64,000 nucleotides of DNA from JACVRM01 sp036824245 (GCA_036824245.1 DAITAO010000007.1:1-64000); one strand, 5' to 3'; counted from the stretch's first letter, positions 16,532-24,593 are shown. Notes: generated by a model from the sequence alone, not told the origin. Numbers and translations: made by a program.

Positions 16532-17793
16532 GCCTCGTCCTCGTCGGCACCTCGCATCACCACGCGCCCGTCGAGGTGCGCGAGCGTGTGGCGCTGGACG
16601 GCGCGGGTGCCGCGGCGCTCGCGCGTGAGCTCGCGGACGGCGGGGAAGCGGTGTGCCTGTCGACGTGTAACCGCACCGAGCTCTACCTCGTGGAGGGCGA
16701 GCCCGGCGTTGCGGAGCGGCGTGCCGTCGAGGCGCTTGCCCGTCTGGCGGACGTCACGACCGGGGAGCTCTCGTCCGTGCTCTACCGGCTGCACGACTCG
16801 GCCGCTGCGCTGCACGCCTTCCGAGTCGCCGCCGGCCTCGACTCGCTCGTGCCGGGCGAGGGGGAGATTCTGGGTCAGGTGCGAGCCGCCTACGAGGCAG
16901 GTCAGGTTGGGCCGGTCCTCGACCGGCTCTTCCGCCACGCGCTCCACGCAGGCAAGAAGGTTCGCGCCGAGACGGCCATCGCAGAGCGGCCCACGTCGGT
17001 CGCCGCGGCGGCTGCGGCGCTGGCCGAGCAGGTGTTCGGGGAGTTGGAAGGCCGCTCGGTGCTCGTGCTGGGTGCGGGTGAGACTGCCGAGCTGACGGCG
17101 CGCAGCCTCGCCAAGCGGGGCGCCACGATCGCCGCGGTGGCCAACAGAACCCGCGGCCCTGCCGAGGAGCTGGCGAGGCAATTCGGCGCGCGTCCCGTGA
17201 CGCTGGATGAGGCGGTGGGGGTGCTGACTACCGTCGACGTGGTGATCGCGTCGACCAGCGCTCCGGATTACGTGCTGCGCGAGGAGCAGGTGGCGGGCGC
17301 GCTCGCGCCGCGCAAGGGACTGCCGCTCTTCCTGATCGACATTGCCGTCCCTCGTGACCTCGATCCGGCCATCCACCAACTGGACGGCTGCTACCTCTAC
17401 GACATCGACGATCTGGAGGCTGTCGTGGCCGAGAGCCTGTCCGGCCGGCGCGAGGAGGCCTTCCGCGCCGAGGCGATCGTGGCGCGGGAGGCCGAGCGCT
17501 TCGCCGCGTGGCACGCGTCGCTGGATGTGGTGCCCGCGATCGCGCTCCTGCGGGAGCGCGCCGAGGCGATCCGAGCCGGCGAGCTGGCCCGCGCCGAGAG
17601 CCTGCTCGAGCGGTTGCCCGACAGCGAGCGGCGCCTTGTCGAGTCGGTGACGGCCGGCATCGTGAACAAGCTCTTGCACCAGCCGACCGTGCGGCTCAAG
17701 GAGGCCGCCGCCGGCGCGGAGGGAGTCGCCTACGCCGACGCGGTGCGGCACCTCTTCGGGCTCGACCAGCGACCGGAGGACGAACGCTACTGA
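16528..17793 (+). CDS. hemA: glutamyl-tRNA reductase
   Basis: First committed enzyme of C5 heme synthesis: reduces glutamyl-tRNA to glutamate-1-semialdehyde with NADPH. It has 421 residues. The catalytic Cys47 lies in LSTCNRTELYL, the substrate histidine is near the N-terminus (GTSHHHAPVEVRE), and VPGEGEILGQVR plus VLVLGAGETAELTA (NADPH domain) are diagnostic. The ATG at 16528 overlaps the upstream stop (ATGA). The gene feeds hemC and hemD downstream. hemL and hemB are not in the window. Confidence 0.96.
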   Translation: MSLVLVGTSHHHAPVEVRERVALDGAGAAALARELADGGEAVCLSTCNRTELYLVEGEPGVAERRAVEALARLADVTTGELSSVLYRLHDSAAALHAFRVAAGLDSLVPGEGEILGQVRAAYEAGQVGPVLDRLFRHALHAGKKVRAETAIAERPTSVAAAAAALAEQVFGELEGRSVLVLGAGETAELTARSLAKRGATIAAVANRTRGPAEELARQFGARPVTLDEAVGVLTTVDVVIASTSAPDYVLREEQVAGALAPRKGLPLFLIDIAVPRDLDPAIHQLDGCYLYDIDDLEAVVAESLSGRREEAFRAEAIVAREAERFAAWHASLDVVPAIALLRERAEAIRAGELARAESLLERLPDSERRLVESVTAGIVNKLLHQPTVRLKEAAAGAEGVAYADAVRHLFGLDQRPEDERY

Positions 17794-18611
17794 GGGTCGG
17801 GTCTCGCGGCAGCCGGCTGGCGATGACGCAGGCCGGCCTCGCCGCCGATGCGCTCCGGCGACCAGGCGTGGAGATCGCCCTGGTGCCGATCACGACCGCG
17901 GGCGACCTCGACCGCACGAAGCCCTTCGGCGAGATCGGCGCGCGCGGCGTCTTCGTCAAGGAGCTCGAGGAGGCTCTCCTCGCCCGCCGCATCGACGTGG
18001 CAGTTCATTCGGCGAAGGACATGACGTCCACGGACGCTGAGGGGCTTGCCGTCGGGGCCTATCTGCCGCGCGAGGACGCGCGCGATGCACTCTGTGGGGC
18101 GCCGGCGCTGCAACCCGGGATGCGTGTGGGCACCGCCTCCGTGAGACGCCGCGCGCAGCTGCTCGTGCTCGAGCCCCAGCTGACCATCGAGCCGCTGAGG
18201 GGCAACATCGACACGCGGCTCCGCAAGCGGACTGAGCGCGGGCTCGACGCCGTCGTGCTCGCGGCGTGCGGCCTCGAGCGCCTGGGTCTGGAGGCGGCGA
18301 TCGACCGCCGGTTCGAGGCCGAGGAAATGCTTCCCGAGGCGGGCCAGGGCGCGCTTGCGCTGCAGGTACGCGCAGGTGATGAAGGGCTTGTGGCGGCCGC
18401 GGACGACGCAGAGACACGCAGGCGTGTCGAGGCGGAGCGCGCTTGCGTGGGGGCCATCGGCGGCGGGTGCCTGGCCCCGGTCGCGGCGCACCACGACGGC
18501 CGGACACTCACCGCGCTCGTCGTCGCTGAGGACGGAACCTGGGTCGAGCGTCGCAGCGGCGACGATCCGGCTGCCGTGGCGGCGGAGCTGTTGGCCTTCG
18601 TCGCGCCATGA
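17790..18611 (+). CDS. hemC: hydroxymethylbilane synthase, probable CTG start
   Basis: Joins four porphobilinogens to hydroxymethylbilane. It has about 273 residues. RVGSRGSRLAMTQA is the family N-terminus, AVHSAKDM the active-site loop, and Cys in GAIGGGCLAP carries the dipyrromethane cofactor. No ATG, GTG or TTG lies before the conserved N-terminus. A CTG at 17790 does, overlapping the hemA stop as CTGA, with a good GGAGGA ribosome site at 17774-17779. The first ATG (17822) would remove the conserved start. I therefore call CTG. Confidence 0.9.
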   Translation: MRVGSRGSRLAMTQAGLAADALRRPGVEIALVPITTAGDLDRTKPFGEIGARGVFVKELEEALLARRIDVAVHSAKDMTSTDAEGLAVGAYLPREDARDALCGAPALQPGMRVGTASVRRRAQLLVLEPQLTIEPLRGNIDTRLRKRTERGLDAVVLAACGLERLGLEAAIDRRFEAEEMLPEAGQGALALQVRAGDEGLVAAADDAETRRRVEAERACVGAIGGGCLAPVAAHHDGRTLTALVVAEDGTWVERRSGDDPAAVAAELLAFVAP

Positions 18612-18674
18612 CCAATCCGGCGCCGAATCGGCACACACCCTTGCGCTGCGCACCGCTAGCCTGCTTCCCCCCTA

Positions 18675-18700
18675 GGGTGGGTGGGGGGTTTGTGGGTGGG
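18675..18700 (+). other. G-quadruplex motif over the hemD ribosome-binding region
   Basis: Five runs of three or more G, separated by 1-5 nt, lie on the coding strand at 18675-18700 and end 8 nt before the hemD ATG. In RNA this can fold into a stable three-tier quadruplex that would cover the ribosome landing site. No ordinary Shine-Dalgarno sequence exists apart from these G runs. Confidence 0.6.
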
Positions 18701-18708
18701 TCCGGCCG

Positions 18709-19350
18709 ATGGCGCGGATTGTCCTGACCCGCCCAGCCGGTCAGGAACGAGAGCTCGCGGAGCGTCTGCGGGCGCTCGGCCACGAGGTGGTGTCGAGCCC
18801 GCTAATCGCAGTCGAGCCGCTCGGCGACGAGCCCGTCGATGCCTCGGGGTACGACTGGCTGGTCGTGACGAGCAGAAACGGTGCGGCGGAGCTGGCTCGG
18901 CGGCTAACAGGGCGTGCAGTCCGCGTGGCCGCGATCGGGCCGGGCACGGCCGAGGAGCTCGAGCGGCGGGGCATTCGCGTGGATCTGGTACCTGCCGTGT
19001 CGACTCAGGAGGGCCTCGTGAAGGAGCTGCCCAGGCCGATCGGACGGGTGCTCTTTGCGGGCGCGGAGGAGGCGCGGCCACTTCTGGCACGTGCGCTCGA
19101 CGCCGATGTGGTGCCTCTGTACAGAACGGTGCCGGCACCGCCGTCGGAACCGCCGTCCGGTGACCTCGTCGTGCTCGCCTCCGCATCGGCTGCACGGGTG
19201 TACGCCACGCTCGGCGCCGGCGTACCTGCTGTGTCCATCGGTCCGCAGACGACCGCGGCGGCTCGGGCGGCGGGTGTGACGGTCGTCGCGGAAGCGGAGC
19301 GGCACGATCTCGACGGCCTCGTCGCAGCCGTGGCGGCCGCCGCGCGTTAA
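18709..19350 (+). CDS. hemD: uroporphyrinogen-III synthase
   Basis: Closes hydroxymethylbilane to uroporphyrinogen III with inversion of ring D. It has 213 residues. The family is poorly conserved, but IVLTRPAGQERELAERLRALGHEV at the N-terminus (first half shown by IVLTRPAGQE), LVVTSRNGAAELA, AAIGPGTAEELE and VSIGPQTTAAARAAGV fit HemD well. It follows hemC after a 97-nt gap that holds the G-quadruplex motif. The stop region provides the -10 box of the next gene. Confidence 0.88.
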   Translation: MARIVLTRPAGQERELAERLRALGHEVVSSPLIAVEPLGDEPVDASGYDWLVVTSRNGAAELARRLTGRAVRVAAIGPGTAEELERRGIRVDLVPAVSTQEGLVKELPRPIGRVLFAGAEEARPLLARALDADVVPLYRTVPAPPSEPPSGDLVVLASASAARVYATLGAGVPAVSIGPQTTAAARAAGVTVVAEAERHDLDGLVAAVAAAAR

Positions 19351-19353
19351 CGT
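19348..19353 (+). promoter_or_regulatory. -10 box TAACGT, leaderless
   Basis: TAACGT overlaps the hemD stop codon (TAA) and ends 6 nt before the GTG at 19360. No ribosome site is present. Confidence 0.5.
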
Positions 19354-19359
19354 CGCGCC

Positions 19360-20166
19360 GTGATCATCACGTTTCTGACCGACTTCGGGCTCGACGACGA
19401 CTTTGTCGGAGTCTGCCACGGGGTTATCCACCGGATCGCCCCGGATGCGACCGTGATCGACATCACGCACGGCGTGCGGCCCCAGGCGGTGCTCGAAGGT
19501 GCGCTGGTGCTGGCAAACGCGCTGCCCTACATGCCCGCAGGCGTCCATCTTGCCGTGGTCGACCCCGGCGTGGGAGGGGCTCGCCGCCCGGTGGCACTGC
19601 GCGGCTCCGACGGCCGACTCTACGTCGGGCCGGACAACGGCCTGCTCCTGCCGGCAGCGGAGCGGCTGGGCGGCATTGCCGCCGCGCACGAGTTGACCGG
19701 GCGCTCCTACTGGCTCGAGCGCGTGTCCCGCACCTTTCACGCGCGCGACATCTTCTCGCCGGTCGCCGCCCACCTGGCCGCAGGGGTCTCGCTCGACGAG
19801 CTGGGGCCGGCGGTGGCGCCGGAGACGCTCGTCCGCCTCGCGCTTCCGGAGCCGCGCATCCTCGCCGGGTCGGTGAGCGCGTGCTGCATCACCGTTGACC
19901 GCTTCGGGAACGTGCAGCTCAACGTCCACGCGCAGCACCTCACGGAGATCGGCATCGAGCCCGGGTCGCGCGTCGAGATCGAGCTTCCTACTGAGCGCTA
20001 CTACGCCGTGGTTGCCGAGACATTCGCCGAAGCGGGGGTAGGCGAGATCGTCGTGTACGAAGACGCGTACGAGAACGTTTCGATCGCCATCTCACGCGGG
20101 AGCGCCGCAGAGACGTTCTCGATCGAGCCCGGCGACGGCATCGTGCTTCGTCGCATCGAGACCTGA
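19360..20166 (+). CDS. SAM hydroxide adenosyltransferase (DUF62 family)
   Basis: Splits S-adenosylmethionine with water to adenosine and methionine; relative of SAM fluorinase and chlorinase. It has 268 residues. Family features are ITFLTDFGLDDDFVG at the N-terminus, VVDPGVGGARRPVA (catalytic Asp and Arg environment), RTFHARDIFSPVAAHLA (catalytic His) and ITVDRFGNVQLN in the C-terminal domain. It lies at the end of the heme cluster with its own promoter. A halogenase role is unlikely because the D-R-H set of the hydrolase is present. Confidence 0.9.
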   Translation: MIITFLTDFGLDDDFVGVCHGVIHRIAPDATVIDITHGVRPQAVLEGALVLANALPYMPAGVHLAVVDPGVGGARRPVALRGSDGRLYVGPDNGLLLPAAERLGGIAAAHELTGRSYWLERVSRTFHARDIFSPVAAHLAAGVSLDELGPAVAPETLVRLALPEPRILAGSVSACCITVDRFGNVQLNVHAQHLTEIGIEPGSRVEIELPTERYYAVVAETFAEAGVGEIVVYEDAYENVSIAISRGSAAETFSIEPGDGIVLRRIET

Positions 20167-20179
20167 GCGGGGACCAAAA

Positions 20180-20220
20180 AAGAACGTCCGGGCCGGTGTG
20201 ACCGCGCCACGAACGTTCTT
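20180..20220. repeat. inverted repeat, possible terminator
   Basis: AAGAACGT at 20180-20187 pairs with ACGTTCTT at 20213-20220 around a GC-rich 25-nt loop. A run of six A precedes the left arm, so the U-run would follow the hairpin only on a minus-strand transcript. It lies 13 nt after the SAM hydrolase stop and may end that transcript imperfectly. Confidence 0.4.
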
Positions 20221-20353
20221 GTACGCACGAGGGTAGCCCGTCGCGCTGTGGTGCGCCAGTGAAATCAGGCGCTCACTGCGGGCCGAGTTCGCAAAGTGGG
20301 CTGGAATCGTGTCGCGCGACCGGCCGGACAGGGACGCGCCCGATCCGACGCTC

Positions 20354-20378
20354 GTGCCGGCACCGGCCAAGCCGGCAC
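20354..20378. repeat. perfect 8-bp hairpin upstream of tRNA-Phe
   Basis: GTGCCGGC (20354-20361) pairs with GCCGGCAC (20371-20378) across a 9-nt loop. It lies about 30 nt before the tRNA promoter element. Its role is unknown. The rest of 20221-20406 shows no gene. Confidence 0.4.
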
Positions 20379-20406
20379 CGCGGCAGGGGTTTGCCTGGTT
20401 GCTCGC

Positions 20407-20412
20407 TACACT
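20407..20412 (+). promoter_or_regulatory. -10 box TACACT for tRNA-Phe
   Basis: TACACT ends 9 nt before the mature 5' end of the tRNA. This fits a promoter with a very short 5' leader. No clear -35 is seen at 17 nt. Confidence 0.45.
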
Positions 20413-20421
20413 GGCCGCCGC

Positions 20422-20494
20422 GGCGAGGTAGCTCAGTTGGTAGAGCACACGGCTGAAAACCGTGGTGTCGCCGGTTCGAATCCGGCCCTCGCCA
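20422..20494 (+). tRNA. tRNA-Phe (GAA)
   Basis: A full 73-nt cloverleaf: acceptor GGCGAGG pairing with CCTCGCC, D arm GCTC/GAGC, anticodon stem CACGG/CCGTG with loop CTGAAAA (anticodon GAA), a five-base variable loop, T arm GCCGG-TTCGAAT-CCGGC and discriminator A. The CCA end is only partly encoded (A then CC, followed by T). Confidence 0.97.
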
Positions 20495-20511
20495 CCTGCT
20501 CGGATCCGTCC

Positions 20512-20517
20512 TAAACT
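20512..20517 (+). promoter_or_regulatory. -10 box TAAACT, leaderless
   Basis: TAAACT lies exactly 7 nt before the ATG at 20525, which it helps to select over an upstream ATG at 20462 that falls inside the tRNA. Confidence 0.6.
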
Positions 20518-20524
20518 CCATGGG

Positions 20525-20836
20525 ATGACGCGTCCACTCGCAACTCTTCTGGCGGCGCTGGTAGTCGCAGCCCTGCTCGTCCCCGGTGCCCAGTCGGCGC
20601 CCGTCGCCACGAAGGCCGAGGCGATCTCGATGGTGAGAGGCATCGTGCGCAGGAACGCGGGACGCTGCAAGCTCGCGATGAAGAAGGTCCGGGCGGCTCG
20701 TATTCCGCTCGGCTGGCGGGTGACCGTCGACGTGAAGGTGCGCGGCCTGCCCGGCTATGCTGCATGGCACGTGAAGAATGGCAAGGCCATCCCGGCCGAC
20801 CCGTTCGCCAAGAGCATCGGCAAGGGCTGCCGCTAG
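20525..20836 (+). CDS. small secreted protein of unknown function
   Basis: A 103-residue protein with a clear signal peptide (about 1-26, TRPLATLLAALVVAALLVPGAQSA) of which the hydrophobic core is LLAALVVAALLVPG. The mature part is about 77 residues, basic, with two cysteines (GRCK near the middle and GKGCR at the C-terminus) that could form a disulfide. I do not recognise the family. It has its own leaderless promoter just behind the tRNA and is followed by the arginase-family gene after 14 nt. Confidence 0.7.
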   Translation: MTRPLATLLAALVVAALLVPGAQSAPVATKAEAISMVRGIVRRNAGRCKLAMKKVRAARIPLGWRVTVDVKVRGLPGYAAWHVKNGKAIPADPFAKSIGKGCR

Positions 20837-20850
20837 CCTCTCGCGCGCCG

Positions 20851-21762
20851 ATGAGCGCGCCGCCCGCCACTCGCTCCGTCGCCGTGATCGGCGCGGCCCT
20901 CGACCTCGGCTCCGGCCGTCGCGGCGTCGACATGGGCCCCTCGGCGATCCGATACGCGGGCCTGGACGCGCGTCTCGAGCAGCTTGGCATGGAGGTCGTC
21001 GACCTCGGCAACGTTGAGGCCCCGGTTCCCGAGGCGACGGACGAGGGAGACGAGCGGCTGCGCTACCTCGTTCCGATCAAGGCGACGTGCGCCCGTGTCG
21101 CCGACCTGGTTGCGAGCGCAGTCGAGGGTGGGCACCTGCCACTCGTGCTGGGCGGGGACCATTCGGTCACGCTCGGCACTCTCGGCGGACTCGCCAAGGT
21201 GCGCGGGCCGGGCGGGGTGCTCTGGCTGGACGCGCATGCCGATCTGAACAGTCCGGAGACAACGCCGAGCGGCAACGTGCACGGCATGGTGCTGGCGGCG
21301 GCGCTCGGCATCGCAGGGCCGTCTTTCGCGAGCGAGGCCTGGTCGCTGCCCGCCGTCCAGCCGGGCCGCGCCGCGCTCGTCGGGGTGCGTGCGCTGGATG
21401 CCGGAGAGCGTGAGCTGCTCGGCAGGCTCGACGCGCGCGTATTCACCATGAGCGATCTCGACCGGATGGGCGTCGAGCCGGTCATGCGTGCCGCGATCGA
21501 CCATGTGGCGGGACCGGGCTTCGTGCACGTCAGCCTCGACATGGACGTGGTCGACCCCGAGGTGGCGCCCGGCGTCGGAACGCCGGTACGCGGCGGGCTC
21601 TCCTACCGCGAGGCCCACCTCGCGCTCGAGCTGGTCGCTGAATCAGAGCTGGCCGGCTCGCTCGAGGTGGTGGAGGTCAACCCGGTGCTCGACCGCGAAA
21701 ACCAGACGGCCGAGATGGCCGTTGAGCTGATCGCGAGCGCGCTCGGAGCGCGGATCCTCTAG
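20851..21762 (+). CDS. rocF: arginase (ureohydrolase family)
   Basis: Binuclear manganese hydrolase of 303 residues that most likely splits arginine to ornithine and urea. The metal ligands are in LGGDHSVTLGTL (His), LWLDAHADLNSPE (Asp-His-Asp) and SLDMDVVDPEVAPG (Asp-Asp). The N-terminal GAALDLGSGRRGVDMGPSAI is arginase-like rather than agmatinase-like. The ATG at 20851 is 14 nt after the secreted-protein gene. The TAG stop is shared with that of rarA on the other strand. Confidence 0.88.
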   Translation: MSAPPATRSVAVIGAALDLGSGRRGVDMGPSAIRYAGLDARLEQLGMEVVDLGNVEAPVPEATDEGDERLRYLVPIKATCARVADLVASAVEGGHLPLVLGGDHSVTLGTLGGLAKVRGPGGVLWLDAHADLNSPETTPSGNVHGMVLAAALGIAGPSFASEAWSLPAVQPGRAALVGVRALDAGERELLGRLDARVFTMSDLDRMGVEPVMRAAIDHVAGPGFVHVSLDMDVVDPEVAPGVGTPVRGGLSYREAHLALELVAESELAGSLEVVEVNPVLDRENQTAEMAVELIASALGARIL

Positions 21763-23024
21763 GAGTCCGCTTCGGCCTCCTCGCCGCTGTCCGACGGTTC
21801 GTAGTACCGGCGGCCCTTCAGCTCCTCGGGCAGGTGATCCACCTCGAAGCCGCTTGGGTCCGTGTGCGGATAGACATAGCCCCGGCCGCGGCCCAGCTTC
21901 TTCGCAGCGCGATAGCTTGCGTCGCGGAATGCGTCGGGCGGGCGCAGATGCCCGTGCTCGCGGGCGTCCTGAGCCGCTGCCCCCAGCGCCTTCATGACCG
22001 AGTTGGACTTGGGCGCGCGGGCGAGATAGATGGCCGCCTGCGCGAGATTGAGGCGTGCTTCGGGAAGCCCGACGTGCTCGACGGCATGTGCCGCCGCGAC
22101 GGCGACCAGGAGCGCGCGCGGGTCGGCGTTGCCGACATCCTCGCTGGCCAACACGATCATGCGGCGCGCGATGTAGCGCGGATCCTCGCCGCCCTCCAGC
22201 ATCACCGCCAGGTAGTAGACGGCGGCATCGGGGTCTGAGCCGCGCATCGACTTGATGAAGGCCGAGACGAAGTCGTAGTGCGCGTCCCCGCCCTTGTCGT
22301 AGACGAGCGGACGCTTGCGGGCGGCATCCTCGATGTGTCGTTCCTCGAGCGCCAGTTTCTCGGCCAGAGCGGTCTGCCAGGCGAGCTCCAGGATGTTGAG
22401 AGCGTTACGCGCGTCGCCGCCGGCCCGCTGGGCGATGAGCGCGACCAGCTCATCGGGCACCCGCGCGTCGAGCGCGGCGGCCCCGCGGCGGACGATCGTC
22501 TCGAGGTCGTCCTCGGCGAGCGGCTCGAGCTCGTAGATCTGGCAGCGCGAGAGCAGGGCCGAGTTCACCTCGAAGTAGGGGTTCTCCGTGGTCGCTCCGA
22601 TCAGCGTGACGAGCGCTTCCTCTACGGCGGGCAGCAATGCGTCCTGCTGCGCCTTGTTGAAGCGGTGGATCTCGTCGAGGAACAGGATCGTGCGCTGCCC
22701 GGTGCCGCCCAGCCGGTCGCGCGCCCGGGCCAGCACCGCACGTACGTCGCTCACCGTCGCCGAGACGGCCGAGAGCTCCTCGAACTCGGCGCCGGTCGTG
22801 TTGGCCACGACGCGGGCGAGGGTGGTCTTGCCGGTGCCCGGTGGCCCGTAGAGGATCATCGAGGTGACGCGGTCGTCGGCGATCGCGCGGCGCAGCGCCG
22901 AGCGGTCGCCGAGCACCTGGCTCTGACCCACGAACTCCTCGAGCGTCTGCGGTCGCAGACGGAGTGCGAGCGGCGCCAACTCCGGGAGCCGCCCTCTGGC
23001 GGCGTCGGCAAAGAGGTCGCCCAT
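21759..23024 (-). CDS. rarA: RarA/MgsA replication-associated AAA+ ATPase
   Basis: Clamp-loader-like ATPase of 421 residues that acts at stalled replication forks. Visible are RPQTLEEFVGQSQVLG, Walker A YGPPGTGKTTLA, Walker B ILFLDEIHRFNKAQQD, sensor 1 IGATTENPYFEVN and the C-terminal region (KSMRGSDPDAAVYYLA) for tetramerisation. The minus-strand stop (TAG) is the complement of the arginase stop, both within CTAG. Its ATG lies in a CATG palindrome just 28 nt from the TDO start, so the two genes are divergent. Confidence 0.94.
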   Translation of the reverse strand: MGDLFADAARGRLPELAPLALRLRPQTLEEFVGQSQVLGDRSALRRAIADDRVTSMILYGPPGTGKTTLARVVANTTGAEFEELSAVSATVSDVRAVLARARDRLGGTGQRTILFLDEIHRFNKAQQDALLPAVEEALVTLIGATTENPYFEVNSALLSRCQIYELEPLAEDDLETIVRRGAAALDARVPDELVALIAQRAGGDARNALNILELAWQTALAEKLALEERHIEDAARKRPLVYDKGGDAHYDFVSAFIKSMRGSDPDAAVYYLAVMLEGGEDPRYIARRMIVLASEDVGNADPRALLVAVAAAHAVEHVGLPEARLNLAQAAIYLARAPKSNSVMKALGAAAQDAREHGHLRPPDAFRDASYRAAKKLGRGRGYVYPHTDPSGFEVDHLPEELKGRRYYEPSDSGEEAEADS

Positions 23025-23034
23025 GCGCCCGAAG

Positions 23035-23040
23035 TATGCT
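23035..23040 (+). promoter_or_regulatory. possible -10 box TATGCT for the TDO gene
   Basis: TATGCT lies 12 nt before the ATG at 23053. On the minus strand CATACT (23038-23033) lies 8 nt before the rarA ATG. The two -10 elements would overlap in this 28-bp divergent gap. Confidence 0.35.
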
Positions 23041-23052
23041 CCCCGCAGGACG

Positions 23053-23808
23053 ATGGCGACCGCTCCGCCCCAGGACGATTACGCGCCGATCCTGCCCGGC
23101 AAGGGCGGCTCGGACTACGAGCGTTACCTGCGCACCGACGATCTGCTGGCACTCCAGAAGCCGGAGGATGAGCGCGCGCACCACGACGAGCTGCTCTTCC
23201 AAACCGTCCACCAGGCGTCCGAGTTGTGGCTCCAGCTGGCCTGGAACGAGGCCGAGGTGGCGACCGACCATCTGCGTCGTGGAGAGGCGGCGCCCGCGAT
23301 CCGCCTGTTGCGCCGCTCGGTGGACTCACTGGTGCGCGTCCACGACGCACTCGACATGCTCGAGCACATGTCTCCGTGGGAGTACACGCGCTGGATCCGC
23401 CCCGTGCTCGGCCACGGCAGCGGCTTCGACTCCCCGGGCTTCAGCGGCGTTCGCCGGGTTTCGCCCGAGCTCGGCGCCGCGTTCCACGAGCTGCGGCGAG
23501 CCGCGGGAGTGTCCGTCGTGGAGCTCTACCAGCGCGGCCGTGAGTTCGAAGAGCTGTACCAGGTCGCCGAGCTCATGATCGAGTGGGACGAGCGCGTCAC
23601 GATGTGGCGCGTGCGCCACTTCAAGGTGATCGGGCGCATCATCGGCGAGGATGTAGTCGGCACACAGGGCACGCCGGTGGAGTTGCTCGGCAAGCTGATC
23701 CACCAGAAGCTCTACCCGGAGCTCTGGCAGGCGCGCAACGAGCTCACCGAGCTCGCCAAGGAGGAGGGCGCGGCCGACTCGGCGCCCACGCCCGGCCACG
23801 GCCGTTGA
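23053..23808 (+). CDS. tryptophan 2,3-dioxygenase
   Basis: Heme dioxygenase of about 251 residues that opens the indole ring of tryptophan to N-formylkynurenine, forming a tetramer. Family features are YERYLRTDDLLALQ, HHDELLFQTVHQASELWLQL (heme-pocket histidine), HGSGFDSPGF and MWRVRHFKVIGRIIG (proximal histidine region). Start ATG 23053 was chosen over an in-frame ATG at 23023 that overlaps the rarA start. No kynurenine formamidase or kynureninase lies next to it. Confidence 0.9.
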   Translation: MATAPPQDDYAPILPGKGGSDYERYLRTDDLLALQKPEDERAHHDELLFQTVHQASELWLQLAWNEAEVATDHLRRGEAAPAIRLLRRSVDSLVRVHDALDMLEHMSPWEYTRWIRPVLGHGSGFDSPGFSGVRRVSPELGAAFHELRRAAGVSVVELYQRGREFEELYQVAELMIEWDERVTMWRVRHFKVIGRIIGEDVVGTQGTPVELLGKLIHQKLYPELWQARNELTELAKEEGAADSAPTPGHGR

Positions 23809-24593
23809 GCTCCGCCGAGGAGTTGAAGGCGCGCGCGAGCGTCGTCTGGGGAGCAGCGCCGTTCGAGCGCATCGTGCACCTGATCGCGCCGCTCCACGAC
23901 GAGCTTGTGGCGAAGCTTGAGCCCCGGAGCGGCAAGCGGTGGCTTGATGTGGCGACGGGCACAGGGGCCGTCGCGCTTCGTGCCGCGCGCGCCGGCGCGG
24001 AGGTGACTGGACTCGACATCGCTCCGGCGCTCCTGGACACGGCGCGACGTCTGGCCGACGAGGAGCGCCTCAGCATCCGTTTTGACCTCGGCGACGCCGA
24101 AGCGCTGCCCTACGAGGACAAGAGCTTCGACGTGGTCTCCTCGTCCCTCGGCGCCATCTTCGCCCCAGACCACGTCGCAGTGGCGCGCGAGCTGGCGCGC
24201 GTCTGCCGAACGGGCGGGCGGCTGGGTCTGGTCGCCTGGGGCCCGAACCCCGAATGGGAGGCGGTCATGGCCGACTACCGCCCGCCGCCCGAGCCCGCCG
24301 CCGCCGATCCAGGCGACTGGGGGCGAGAGGAGTACGTGCGCGCACGGCTCGAGGCCGACTTCGAGCTCGAAGTCGAGACCGGCACGCACTACTGGCTAGA
24401 CGAGTCCGGGGAAGCGGCGTGGCAGATCACGCTCGAGTCATGCGGCCCGATCAAGACGATGGTCGAGAGCCTCGAGCCGGAGCGTCGTGAGGAGCTGCAC
24501 CGCCGCTGGGTCGAGTACCAGGAGCGCTATCGAGTCGACGGGGGAGTCCGCGTGCCGCAGGCCTACCTGCTTGCGATCGGTCTGCGGCGCTGA
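23805..24593 (+). CDS. class I SAM-dependent methyltransferase
   Basis: Methyltransferase of about 262 residues of unknown substrate. SAM-binding motifs are WLDVATGTGAVAL (motif I), VTGLDIAPALLD, DAEALPYEDKSFDVV and the GGRLGLVAW strand. It starts at TTG 23805, overlapping the TGA of the dioxygenase gene, and ends in a one-base overlap with the M20 gene (TGATG). The small UbiE-like fold and coupling to tryptophan dioxygenase hint at a small-molecule substrate, which is inference. Confidence 0.83.
   Translation: MSSAEELKARASVVWGAAPFERIVHLIAPLHDELVAKLEPRSGKRWLDVATGTGAVALRAARAGAEVTGLDIAPALLDTARRLADEERLSIRFDLGDAEALPYEDKSFDVVSSSLGAIFAPDHVAVARELARVCRTGGRLGLVAWGPNPEWEAVMADYRPPPEPAAADPGDWGREEYVRARLEADFELEVETGTHYWLDESGEAAWQITLESCGPIKTMVESLEPERREELHRRWVEYQERYRVDGGVRVPQAYLLAIGLRR

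Noticed and set aside
19360..20166. SAM-dependent halogenase (fluorinase/chlorinase)
   Set aside because: The hydrolase-type Asp-Arg-His set is present and no biosynthetic cluster surrounds it.
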